Of a stretch of DNA of 64,000 bases, positions 47,335 to 57,815 are shown in pieces. Origin of the DNA: Phorcus lineatus. Lineage: Eukaryota > Mollusca > Gastropoda > Trochida > Trochidae. The notes under the pieces were generated by a model, which was not told where the DNA came from, did not search any database, and was given only the letters and a program-made list of their open reading frames with translations. Every line of letters starts with the position of its first letter. Position 1 is the stretch's first letter. The stretch spans positions 23,260,622 to 23,324,621 of the forward strand of contig OV121093.1 of the NCBI GenBank assembly GCA_921293015.1. The letters are read 5' to 3'. A program made the translations under genes and the position numbers.

Positions 47335-47463
47335 ATGGAAACGTTTCACTTTAACAATGTTCTCATTGTAGTGTTGTTTCTGTTCACAGTAACTAAGTAC
47401 CATCACTGGAGACATTTAACTAGAAGCATAGTCAAACATTACAGCGGAATGCCGATAGTGAAA
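47335..47463 (+). CDS. Candidate first exon with signal peptide, weak
   Basis: An ATG frame reads METFHFNNVLIVVLFLFTVT then KYHHWRHLTRSIVKHYSG and MPIVK, followed by GTAAGC, a good donor in phase 0. The N-terminus has the profile of a signal peptide or anchor. I do not recognise the family, and no continuing exon was identified. A 77-aa frame at 47596-47829 follows, but the joining splice sites are not clear. Confidence 0.22.
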
Positions 47464-47829
47464 GTAAGCTTACTACCGTTTAAGGTAATGTAGTTGAGTT
47501 GGCGAGATCTCGGTTTGTCATGTGGATGTGCAAGTGAAACAATTACTACAAAATACACTTTTTCCATTTAAACTAAAGAGCAGGATATCAACTATGTGAC
47601 AAGTGAAAATAAATGTTTGATTTTGTTGTTCGTCACTACACACTGGATGGCAGTGCAAGTACCAAGCTTATTGTACGGTTATCATGAGCAGTGGAAGTAT
47701 CCAGTTTATTATCAACGTCAACGTCAAACCAATCGGCCGTTGATAATAGTTCAGGGCAAAACTATACTTTATTGCAAAACACATGATGGTTGTGGCTACT
47801 TTATTTATTTTCTAGCATGTCGATTTTAA

Positions 47830-48631
47830 CTCGTGTAAATTACGTTTCAGCCAAAATAAACTTAAATGAAATTAATCGAATTTGGCAGTGACTTGAGCAT
47901 GCTCGACTAGGGCCGTAACTAGTGACGTCATAAGATTTTGTTGATGACGTTATAGATCATTGTTTCGTGACGTCATTAAAAAACTATACTTTATCGTGGA
48001 ATAAAGGATAGGCGGCGCCTTTGAACTTTACCGAAACAAAATGCTAGAAACATACATATACACACAGTTCCTTTTTATAAATTTTTGTTTATGTCACGCA
48101 AGTGTTGATCTTGTCTGATTAATGACCTCACGTAAGGACGGCAATTGACTTTGTCCTGTTATTTCAAGGTCTGGGTTGGCATTATAGGCTAGAGTGATTG
48201 TCTATCTCTTATTCACGGTAGTTGACTTTCATATGCTGTTGACTCTTGTTAAACTATTTTCGGCATCAGGTACCATACCTCTTCATTGTCTTGTTTTAGT
48301 CTACAAATATGCCAATTCTACACTCACCACTTCTCTCTTACTTTTGTTGGTTTGATTATCATAGTGTTTTATCATTAATATATATAAGTTTAGATTTAGT
48401 ATGACCGTGATGGCATAAAAAAGGAAACAAAATAACAAGACATCAGCAGATCTTTATTTCATTTTCAGATATCATTTCCTGGAATGTTAAGCCTCATTTG
48501 AAGAACCAAAAACCCAGAAACTTTGCCAATGCCAGAATAAAAGATAAAAACAAAAACCCACTTGTGATATAAACAAAAATTAATGAATCCTTAGCCATTA
48601 CAATACAAAAGGCCTTTAGACATGTCACATC
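47830..48631. other. Intergenic DNA, no gene seen
   Basis: Nothing recognised other than AT-rich sequence before the Tc1 inverted repeat. Confidence 0.4.
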
Positions 48632-49463
48632 TACTGACGCTCAAAAGAAACTTCCCACTTTTAAAAAAACGTACGAATCAAATCCAAACAAGTTTCACAA
48701 ACGTTTCCAGCCTGAAAACATTCGCCAAAACACATTAAGGGTATATAGGGCGAGCATTGCGTTGAACAGCTCAAGAAGTCCGAGAAATTCAAAAAAATGG
48801 TAAAATGTGTTTTGAGTGCCTCAAAAAAATTGCACGTGCTCAATGTTAAAATAAAAGGCTTTCTCTTATACGACTTGCCAGTTACAAAAAGCACACGTAA
48901 AAAATGCCCCGGTTATCGACCGAACAACGTGAGAGAGCTATTGGTATGATGGAAATGGGAGCTTCACAGACCCATTTAGCGAGGACGTTCGGCTGTTTAA
49001 GACGAACGGTGTATGCACTTTTTACACGCTATCGTTTGACAGGCACAACTCGCGACAGGCCAAGGACAGGAAGACCTAGGGTCACAACTCAACGAGAAGA
49101 CCATCTTATGAGGGTTATTCACCTTCGCAATAGATTTGTGACGGCGACGTCGACCGCAGCAACAGCCCTCGGGCACCGTATCAGCCGATGCACTGTCGCC
49201 CGACGTCTTCGTGCTATGGGTATCAGGGCTTATCGTCCCCTCCGTGGAATTGCTCTGACGATTAGACATCGACAGGCACGACTTCGTTGGGCAAGGACTG
49301 TCCGACGTTGGCAGCAACGTCAATGGCAACGTGTGCTGTTTTCCGACGAAAGTTGATTCAGACTTCATCATGCCGACGGGTGAATCCGTGTATACTGAAG
49401 AAGAGGAGAGCGACTGGCACCTGGGTGCGTCCAAGAGTACTACCCCCATGGACAAGGTGGTGT

Positions 49464-49832
49464 CATGACATGTTATCATCCTACTCAAGCTCTCGCAATC
49501 TACGTTCTAGTAGCCAAGATCTCCTCACTGTGCCATGTTGCAGACTGAAATCATTTGGTCAACGTTCCTTCTCTTATGCAGCCCCGACTCTCTGGAACTC
49601 TCTCCCTTACAATCTGAAAACTAGTGACAGCTTTGAATCTTTCAAGTCCAAACTGAAAACCTATCTCTTCCAACAATATTTCCCCTAATATCCACAACCA
49701 GGATATCTGTACATACGTACATAGTGTTTTTTTTTTTGTTTTTTTTTTTTTTTTTTTGTTTTTTTTTTTTTAGCGCCTTGAGCATGTCTGTCGAGGTGGA
49801 TTGGGCGCATATATAAATATGCATATTATTAT
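49464..49832 (+). mobile_element. 5'-truncated LINE 3' end inside Tc1
   Basis: The last coding part reads RSFSYAAPTLWNSLPYNLKT then FKSKLKTYLFQQYFP, the C-terminus of CR1/L2-type reverse transcriptases. A T-rich run and a 3' UTR with TAGCGCCTTGAGCATGTCTG and TTGGGCGCATATATAAATAT follow, ending in ATTATT. It sits between GGTGTCATGA and ATGATATGGGGC of the transposase (GGVM and MIWGG). Confidence 0.88.
49728..49771 (+). repeat. T-rich run
   Basis: Three long T stretches separated by single G residues lie in the 3' UTR of the inserted LINE fragment. Confidence 0.9.
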
Positions 49833-49879
49833 GATATGGGGCGGCATTTGCGGTGACCAGAAAACTCAGTTAGTGATAG

Positions 49880-50080
49880 CAGTCAGGTTTGGGTGCAATG
49901 CTACACTGAAATTCAGCGCAGTACCACCCATGGTTCGCTAGTTCCAGCCGATGCTCGCAGGTTTCACCGCAATGCATAGCCACAATGGTGTTGCGGGCTT
50001 TCTCCCTGCAATAATACTAGCAGCCGCGATATGAGTGAAATAATCTTGAAAGCGGCGTTAAACACCAACTCACCTCACCT
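49880..50080 (+). mobile_element. 5'-truncated SINE inside Tc1
   Basis: The copy lacks the tRNA head and begins within the body (GGGTGCAATGCTACACTGAA), ending CACCAACTCACCTCACCT. It is flanked by an exact 13-bp target duplication CAGTTAGTGATAG (49867-49879 and 50081-50093). It is about 90% like the full copy at 20877-21152 by eye. Confidence 0.93.
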
Positions 50081-50738
50081 CAGTTAGTGATAGTAAATGG
50101 TAACCTGAATGCACAGAGGTATTGAGACGAGATTCTTAATCCAGTTGTAGTGCCATTTTTATGTGGACAGGGCCAAGGAACCATTCTGCAGCATGACAAC
50201 GCGAGGCCCCATACAGCTCGAATTGTTCAGGACTACCTTGCCAAAAACAATGTTCAGGTTTTGCCATGGCCGGCATGTTCCCCGGACATGAATCCAATTG
50301 AACACGTATGGGACCATATGGACAGACAGTTGAGAAACCTCCAAAACCCTCCAGCTAACAGAAACCAGCTTGAACAGGCCCTTTCTGACATATGGCGTCA
50401 GATCCCTCGTGACGTCATCAGAAGACTGACGACATCCGTTAGACGAGTTGTATTAGCATGCATGGACGCACACGGAGGACACACACGGTACTGATCACCA
50501 GAAAAACCTTTAATAACCTGATTATTGCCATAAACTTTTAAAAACTGTATTTTTGAACCCCACCTATCTTCACGACACGTTTTGTTGATGATTCGTTGTG
50601 TTGTTTGAGTAACCCTTTGTATGATCTTATGAACAATGATGAAGTATTCAAATACACTAATCAAAATATCTGTATTCGAGTTTGTGTTTCTTTTACAGGC
50701 CTTCAAATTGAGTGGGAAGTTTCTTTTGAACGTCAGTA

Positions 50739-51277
50739 CCAATGAGGTGATACCATAGTGTGATCGTTAGGCGCTGAATTTGTAGATTCATTTTACAATT
50801 TTCATAAAAAATAATCATCATTGTATAAAATGATTAGATCATAGAAACAATTCGAAGGTTTTAATACGTGTAAAAAACTTAGTTCATGTATGACAAATAA
50901 TGTGATGAATGATAAATGTCTGCTAAAAGGGACATGTAAACCATCCGGACAATTAGATGAATATCCAAAAGTCACAGGTACATGTGGATGAGATCTTGCG
51001 AGTCAAAATACTGCAATTTCTACCTGCAAATGTTGGAGATGAATGAAAGCAGGACTAACGACAAAACACACAAAGAAACAGAAAACCTGAATTCAGTGCA
51101 GACTAGCGAAATAATACTTTTAGAAAAAAAATACTGCAGCATCTGCTTTTTTAATGACTGCATACAAAATTCTTTGTCCAACTTACAATTTCCGACATTT
51201 GCTAATGCAAATCTTATTCTGATGACATCTATTTAGAAATAGTAATTTCGCATTGTAAATGATAAATGGAAATCCTT

Positions 51278-51320
<43 letters not shown>

Positions 51321-51373
51321 TAATAATAATAAAAGGATATAACTTCAAGGACCTAGAGTACCGATTTAGTTAG
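50739..51373. other. DNA between Tc1 and glycosyltransferase-like gene
   Basis: It contains an (AAT)n run at 51281-51331. No gene was seen. The 3' UTR of the - strand gene should cover its right end; no AATAAA was obvious. Confidence 0.5.
51281..51331. repeat. (AAT)n microsatellite
   Basis: About 16 AAT triplets with one AAC, in the predicted 3' UTR or just downstream of the - strand gene ending at 51374. Confidence 0.95.
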
Positions 51374-53315
51374 TTACCGGGTGAGTGTTAAAGGGAAAAT
51401 TGTTCCACAGAATAAATTATATCCAGTCTCTTTAGGAAACTCTTGAGAGATCTTAAGTGGATGTAGAAATAACTTACTGCTTTTGTAAAATTTTTGATAC
51501 TTTGCCCTTGATCCATCATAACCAAGATAAATTCCGGGCATCATATAAATGTTTTCAGCCTTTTCGATTCCATAAAACACTGTGGGTATCGCCATTTCCA
51601 AGAAGAAATTAAACTTTGAAAAATATTCAAGAAAGAATAGGACATCGTTTTTATAAGATTCCGGCACGTACGTGATGTCAGCCCAATTTTTGCACAATCC
51701 ATCACCATAACCTGTTACCTGTTTCAACAACTTCAAATACTTTTCTAATTTCTTAGGATGTTTATTTTGAAGTTCTTTTATACTAGCCTTAAAGGAAGCA
51801 TTGCCATACTTGGGGTCTCCAAGCCAGATCCAATTCATCTTAACAGACAATCGAATGATGTCACATTTTAAGATCCAAAGTTTGTCGAGGGGATGTTTAT
51901 GGAAATTCCATGCATTCAAAAGCACATCATCACCTATATAAAGATAGCCATCGACATTATAATTCATCTTCATTGCTTGAATAAGGCACCTATAGGCGAG
52001 ATAACCATTTACAATATCGACCTCTATAAAGGAAACAGTTTCGTTGTCTCCGATCTGTTCATCAAACTCCTTTCTACTATTCCCACAGTAGAGGATATTC
52101 GGGAAGTGAGTTCTGTATAATACTTCCAGAAGAGGAATGTTCTTGTAATGAGGAAAATTGAAAACAATGATTAAAAGAATATGTTGGTAGGTCTTCACCT
52201 TATTTTGAAGTGTGTTAATCTTTAATGAACTTTTTGACAATCGACATAATTTTGAGATTACTGTTAGCTGTTTGGAAAGAGGGTTTATATATTTCTCTTG
52301 ATCTAGCGACGGAGGAATCTGGTATGCTGCATGGAATTTGACTTTTGACCTCTGACCGGATGATGACATTTCGACCAATACTCCCGGTATGGAATGAAAT
52401 CTTTGGAACGGTGTCCTGGTTGGCTCTCTGTATCCTATACTGATCAAATCTTTGACCCAACTCTTCACTAATTGAACGTCTTGATATTTTATGAAGTCTT
52501 TAGAACTCATATCGGTTGTTAGCTGAATCACACACGTGAAAAACGATAACGAAACATCACATTTCCACTTCTGAAGAAAGGACACTAAACGTTCTGTTTC
52601 ATAGTACAGGTCCTTCTCTTCCACCGCGTCTTGAAGATAGGAGTGAGCGTTTCTCTTCTGGAAGGCGTTTGGAGGAAAGAATCCCAAATGTCCTCCAATC
52701 TCCCACATCAACCTCTGGGACCAGTATCCTCGCCATATGTCACAGACACGCTGTGTTGTCGTCACCGGAAGTAGTAGAGCCCACAAGGCATTATACAGGA
52801 AAAGAGTATTCTGGGAGTTAAAGGGAGATAGCACACCATTAGGTACAATCACAGGTGGCGCTCTCTGATCGAAGGTCACATTCAGAATGGAGGTCGTCTG
52901 CTTCCGGGTTAATCTAAAAATAGCATCCATGTCCGGGTCACCATTGACCACGCCCTGTTGAATCAACGGAGTCTCATAATAATCAAGCAAGAAGTCAGAG
53001 CTAAAATTTTCTCCAACACTAGACAATGGATAGCCTCGGGGCCAAAGGGTTGGTTGACCAAAATATCTGTACGGATTAAAGATTTCCTTCCCATCAAACC
53101 CAAGCGTCCCCAAGGAAGGCGTGAGGACGAATTGTTCCAGCCGATCAAGGGGTCGGTTATCATCGTCCGTCTCATAAATGACCTTTGCCCCGTGTGAGAT
53201 GGCAAAAAGGTATCCAATATTCTTTCTGGCATAATTTCTTAGTGGGACATTTCTGGTTGTCTGTAATCCCAGACCTTGTTGATCTTCCACGCTGAGATAA
53301 ATACACCCTGGTAGA
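51374..53315 (-). CDS. STELLO/DUF288-like gene exon 3
   Basis: Acceptor TTCTTATGTTACAG precedes T CTA CCA GGG, phase 2. The exon holds the RKNIGYLFAISHGAKVIYET-DDDN core, LWPRGYPL, QRAPPVIVP, MWEIGGHLGFFPP and the second domain with GYLYIGDDVLLNAWN. The frame is uninterrupted to the stop. Confidence 0.95.
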
Positions 53316-56300
53316 CTGTAACATAAGAAATCGTCAGATTTTCAATATAAGAAAAAATACATGTGCCATGTCATTGGCGTACTAGATCACTTTAAAAAAC
53401 AAGAGTCCTAATTTTGAACATTGAAGTGTATAGCTAGCTTTCATGTACCTCCGTTTTGGATGGTGCAAGTGAATTAGGTAAACCTTTCCATGAAAAGATT
53501 ATATGAGTAATCAACTGAAATTCTATTCATTTATATTCATCTATAAACATGTTACTTACTCTTGCTAAAACCAAATGATGAGTCATGGAATAATTTGATT
53601 AAAAATATAAAACAATTTGTTGTGTGCTCGGCACAAGATGTCAGCCTCAGACAATGAGAGTGTTGTCGGGATCAAATATGTCATAGGTTGACTGCCATAA
53701 TGTTTTCAAGCAGACATGACTTCTACGAGGAAATTCTACTTGAAGGCTTAAAAGTATCACAACAACATCATGGATATAGTCATTATTTATGATACAAAAC
53801 AGAACGATGACGCACACCAGTGAGTCAAACGGAATTTGCTTATCCTCTTGAATCAAATAAAACGAATATATTGTATGATATTGTTAAATAGGTCGCATAG
53901 CTTGTATGTATGTAATCGAGAAGGTCGGGTTCTTAACATTGAATAAGGAATTAGTTTGTTTATCATCTAAAACATGAAAATGTCATTTTTTTCTGGCTTT
54001 TTTGGATAAGTGTGAAAGACAAAGGAGTAAATTCCAATTTAAATCAGTATTTTAGCGGATAAAAGCTAATAATACCGAATAAAAGAAACTCTCTGCCATT
54101 TGATGAATTTTGTATCTGGAGATGACTTAGTATGTTATTAAGGCTTTGGTTTATGTTTTTCTCACACTGACCGCACAATCATTGAAAACAAAAGTTATAT
54201 ACCTACGGAGTAATGAGTAATAATTAATTCATCATTTGAACTTAATAATAATATGTTGATAGAGAGGGAACTTTAGTTATGAATGTGTTAGATGTTTGTC
54301 TATCATATCACTCCACCACTCTCTGCCATGTTTTATATTAACCTAAACGAAAATGAAAAAGTAATTTGTTTATAGACCTATCATGACTTCAAACCAACCT
54401 CCAGTTCCGTGGCGTTTTCGTATCTCCGACGACAAGCAACTGCCAGCCTGGTATTCCTGCAAGGAACATGACGTCAGGAGTAGGATAAGAGATGGTAGTC
54501 ACCACTATCCATTTGTCACTTTTATCTTTCGGAAATTTTATTGTGTGTTTCTTCTCAATCTGAATTTTGCTATATCTGCTCCTGAACCTGAAAATGATAA
54601 ATGTTATGAGGAAAAAGATATATTGGAAGATACGGCTCCCCCGTTTTACCGCTTGCGCTACAGTGTCTCAAATGTCTCAAAATCGCCTTACTCCTTCATT
54701 ACCAGTATTTGAAACAAGTTGTCACCACACCAAGTAAACAACAATTTCTTCAATTTTCGACCTGTCACAGTTTAAAACAGTGCACGAAGCCTTCCACTAT
54801 ATTGTTTATATTTCCAGGTGGGCGGGGCTATCGCTCCGCTGCAAAAAATTATGGTGTTTAGCAATATCCCTTTGCAACAAAAAATATATGTGGCGATATT
54901 CCGAGTTCTAATTTTATTTGCATTCTAGGTAGATGCTTGTCTTCAATATGTCGTGGCTATAGAGCGAGAATGAAGTGAATTTGTGATCGCTATGCATAAA
55001 ATTGCCTTGTCCTCCATCTTGGATCGCTGCTCTGCGCAGCGCCATTATACAGCCAGTGACATGGCCTCACTGTAGCGCAAGCGGAACGAGGCCAGGGAAC
55101 CAGGTTGAGGTATTTATATCGTCATATGAAATTAACAGGTTCTTTACAATTCAGCTCTAGAAACGAAATGATGGGAGTACAATTATTAATGATTATTGGT
55201 GATGATTATGGACAGATGAATAGACGAACACAGCGATGACTTGTTCTAATGAATTAGACCATTTCTTGCCATAGTACTCAAGAACTTCTGATTCTTTACG
55301 TTAGTTGTATGCGAGCATTCAGATGTGAATGTAGAAGAAGAAGATCCACATTTATGAACACGAAGGTTGATTGTCACGGTGCACATGCTTTACTGCATAA
55401 TGACGCAAACCATTTTGCATTCAGTACAAACATTTCTTATGTAATAAAATTGATTTTGTGTTTGTGTTTTTACTTCAATAGAAAATATTTCCAGAAATTT
55501 AAAGGGCCACAAAGTATGTTGATACAAATGAGAAAATAGTGCAAAAAATCCATCTCGTTCAAAGATCTTTAGATAATTTTTCGTCAATTGTTTAGACCCC
55601 AAATAAGCCGAGAACTCTAAATAATTAGTAATTGTGTTTCCCGTGTCTATAAATAGATCGAATTTATTATTTTATTGTGCAAAGCATTGTGGTCGTAGTT
55701 GGCTCCCATCCTTTAAACAAAGATAACCACGTGGGGTAGGAAAAGAGAAGCAGGATACAGTTAAGACGACGATAGACCAGAACAGACTTTGAGTTTGATA
55801 TGTGTTAATATCAGCAAGTTACTTGACTATTCATATTGAGCGCGCCCATTGTACGTTGTTTTCAATGAAATACATCATGATCAACATGATGGCGAAGTAA
55901 CTCTTATAAACTTTTTGATTTCCATAGAGCAAGGCGAGATAATTAGCTTAACCCTTCTTGTGACAACTGAATCTATTATAATATCTCAGTCTTCGACGAA
56001 ACAAGGATCTTTTCAATTTTCATATGTAACGTGAATATGTTTTATATTAAATTAGCAACAACAACATCCTTATTTTGTTTTGCAAGTTTTAGTCACCTTT
56101 TTGTGTAAAAAACATTATGGTTATTTCTTTTCACGAATTTCAAGTGTTTATAATATTTTAAGAAAAGAAATTGTATTTGTTTATTTGTTATCACTAAAAC
56201 CCGATCTTACGTAGTACACAGGAAAGGAAAATCCGCGTAATGACATCATAATTCAGTAGCGCGCGCTACTCGTGCGGGTGAAATATAATTACACCAACTT

Positions 56301-56757
56301 GTCGTTGTATATATACTATTTCTCACATCTCATGTTGTAGCTGAAACAATTATCTACCAATTGATATAATTTTTAGGCGTTTTTGAAAAAATGTTGTATT
56401 AGAAACACTAACATACTCAATGGCCCTTTCATTGATAAAAAGTTGTCTATAACTGAAAATGGTGTTGATTAGATCACGGTTCACAAGACAGATTTCATGC
56501 ACTAAGAGTAGAGATTTGGTTCTTCTTTGCATGGCGCCTGGCATAAAGTGACACCCTGTGTTGTATACTGCGCATTGGTTGCCGTGAGCGAAAGAAAAAC
56601 ATTACACTAACTTCCAATCAAGGTTATTATGAGGACAGCAAAGAGGTATAACTAAGATATATACTCACGTCTGTGTCAGTTTTGAGTTAAGGAACAGAAG
56701 TGCCAGTGCAATTCCCAAAATTACCAGAAACACACACCGGCGTTTGAATACTGCCAT
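51374..56757 (-). CDS. STELLO/DUF288-type Golgi glycosyltransferase-like protein
   Basis: Three coding exons join in phase (56757-56669, 54587-54399, 53315-51374), giving 2220 nt: 739 residues and TAG or similar stop at 51374. Residues 1-7 (MAVFKRR) plus 8-24 (CVFLVILGIALALLFLN) form a short cytosolic tail and signal anchor, the type II topology of Golgi enzymes. Residues about 52-110 read KWIVVTTISYPTPD, GWQLLVVGDTKTP and CIYLSVEDQQGLG. Residues 124-146 read RKNIGYLFAISHGAKVIYET then DDDN, a DxD-like metal site. A C-terminal half contains GYLYIGDDVLL (about 549-559). The family is known from plants, where STELLO acts in the Golgi on cellulose synthase assembly, and from many invertebrates with unknown substrate. 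The gene looks intact; its enzymatic role is not proven. Confidence 0.93.
54399..54587 (-). CDS. STELLO/DUF288-like gene exon 2
   Basis: A 189-nt exon: acceptor TATCATTTTCAG, donor GTTGGT, phase 2 on both sides. It reads FRSRYSKIQIEKKHTIKFPK, DKSDKWIVVTTISYPTPDVM and FLAGIPGWQLLVVGDTKTPR. KWIVVTT and VVGD.KTP are family signatures that exon 3 lacks, which confirms the join. A 109-aa frame on the opposite strand is its shadow. Confidence 0.93.
54649..55084. repeat. Putative MITE in intron 1, 17-bp inverted ends
   Basis: CCGCTTGCGCTACAGTG at 54649-54665 is the exact reverse complement of 55068-55084. The 436-bp block has no coding frame. It ends 61 nt upstream of exon 2, close to where the branch point should lie. 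No clear target duplication was seen, so the true ends may extend a little further. Confidence 0.55.
55085..56668 (-). other. Remainder of intron 1 of STELLO-like gene
   Basis: No further exon or repeat end was recognised. Confidence 0.4.
56669..56757 (-). CDS. STELLO/DUF288-like gene exon 1 (signal anchor)
   Basis: ATG at 56757. It encodes 29 residues, MAVFKRR followed by a 17-residue hydrophobic segment and NSKLTQ, then donor GTGAGTAT in phase 2. A possible 3' splice site (TTTGTTCTTCTAG) about 30 nt upstream suggests a separate non-coding 5' exon. Confidence 0.9.
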
Positions 56758-57400
56758 GCTTACAGGAAACCACTTCTAAGATCTAGAAGAACAAACGTAG
56801 CAGAGTTAGAGACAGTTTAACTTATCTGCTTCATCGCGTCCAGTCTCAAGCGACAGCAATGCTCTTTGTCGGGAAAGGTAACCAATTACCTTGACCGGCA
56901 TTCTAAGTCATATTGATAATATATATATATAATTAATACATTAGTAATCCTTCATAAGAATGTGATACGTAGACTTCGCAAGCGAAAGTAAATAGTAGGC
57001 GCCTGTGTTAATTATGACAAACGTGCTGCAGTGTCATCCCCTACCAACGAAACCCTTGTATGTTACTTTATAGACAGAGAAATAGATCCTATTTTTGAGT
57101 CTCACCTCAACATCATATAAATATGTACAGTATATAAATAATAAAATTATTGAACATTTACAGATTTCTGATATACTATTAATGTTTAAAAATATAAAAC
57201 CAAAACAAAAGATATATAAAAAAAATATTTACATTGAAAAGTTTATAAAATGAAATGGCCAGTCGCCGTTTTAAAATTAGGTATCAGGTTTTGGCTGTAT
57301 ATTAAGACACTTTTGGATTGGACATTAACAGTTAAATCGTATCAACATAATTTGAGGAAATGAAATTGACACAAGTATATGTCACTAACATGGCAATGTC
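56758..57400. other. Upstream region of STELLO-like gene
   Basis: It holds the 5' UTR and probably the promoter of the - strand gene (an ATTGG on the - strand, a (TA)n run near 56922-56932). At 57071-57200 a GACAGA...GAGTCTCACCTC stretch resembles the 3' end of LINE B and could be a scrap of it. Confidence 0.35.
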
Positions 57401-57419
57401 CCCCGCTGTTATGAGATAT

Positions 57420-57815
57420 TTAGGTGCTAAGCTTTACGAGATATCGTGTGAACAATGCATTACAAAGTGATGACAGTGTCGTGGTGACCTTAAACATGAG
57501 GTCAAGGTCACCGAAGTTCACAGGTGCCTGAGTCTTCCGCCATTGAAGGTTGTCGTCAAACATAAACACTCTAGGTGCTAAGCTTTACGAGATATCGCGT
57601 TAACAATGTATTACACAATAATCAAAGTGTCGTGGTGACCTTGAAAATGACGTCAAGGTCACCACTGTCAACTGGCGTCTTAGTTTTCTCAACTGAAGGC
57701 TGTCACGAAATATGAACACTCTAGGTGCTAAGCTTTAAGAGATATCGCGTAAACAATGTATTACAAAGTGTCGTGGTGACCTTGAAAATGACGTCAAGGT
57801 CACCAAAGTATGGAC
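57420..57815 (+). repeat. 149-bp tandem repeat with TCAAGGTCA palindromes
   Basis: Two and a half copies start TAGGTGCTAAGCTTTACGAG at 57420, 57571 and 57720. Each includes GTCGTGGTGACCTTGAAAAT then GACGTCAAGGTCACC, an inverted pair of TCAAGGTCA sites separated by about 5 nt (first copy imperfect). The third copy ends soon after the palindrome. TCAAGGTCA is the extended half-site of monomer-binding nuclear receptors such as ERR, SF-1/FTZ-F1. Confidence 0.9.

Larger units (their letters stand above)
48634..50736 (+). mobile_element. Tc1-like DNA transposon with two nested insertions
   Basis: Inverted ends of about 27 bp match at both sides (CTGACGCTCAAAAGAAACTT on the left; the right end reverse-complemented differs by one base in the first 25), each flanked by TA (48632-48633, 50737-50738). 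Transposase coding starts at 48904 with MPRLSTEQRERAIGMMEMGA, has paired helix-turn-helix motifs and the first catalytic Asp in LFSDES (about 49350). It resumes after the insertions with QGTILQHDNARPHTA and PDMNPIEHVWD (50169-50310), giving DD34E spacing, and ends HGGHTRY at 50494. Two or more stops, a LINE 3' end and a SINE break it, so it is inactive. Confidence 0.95.

Noticed and set aside
48997-49488. 163-aa - strand frame
   Set aside because: Opposite strand of Tc1 transposase coding sequence.
53647-53856. 69-aa - strand frame in the STELLO-like gene intron, considered as an extra exon
   Set aside because: Exons 2 and 3 already join in phase with the family motifs in order; adding it would break the alignment.
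54383-54712. 109-aa + strand frame
   Set aside because: It is the shadow of exon 2 of the - strand STELLO-like gene, whose KWIVVTT and VVGD.KTP motifs are on the other strand.
57071-57200. Possible LINE B 3' end scrap (GACAGA...GAGTCTCACCTC)
   Set aside because: Similarity is short and could not be extended into coding sequence.
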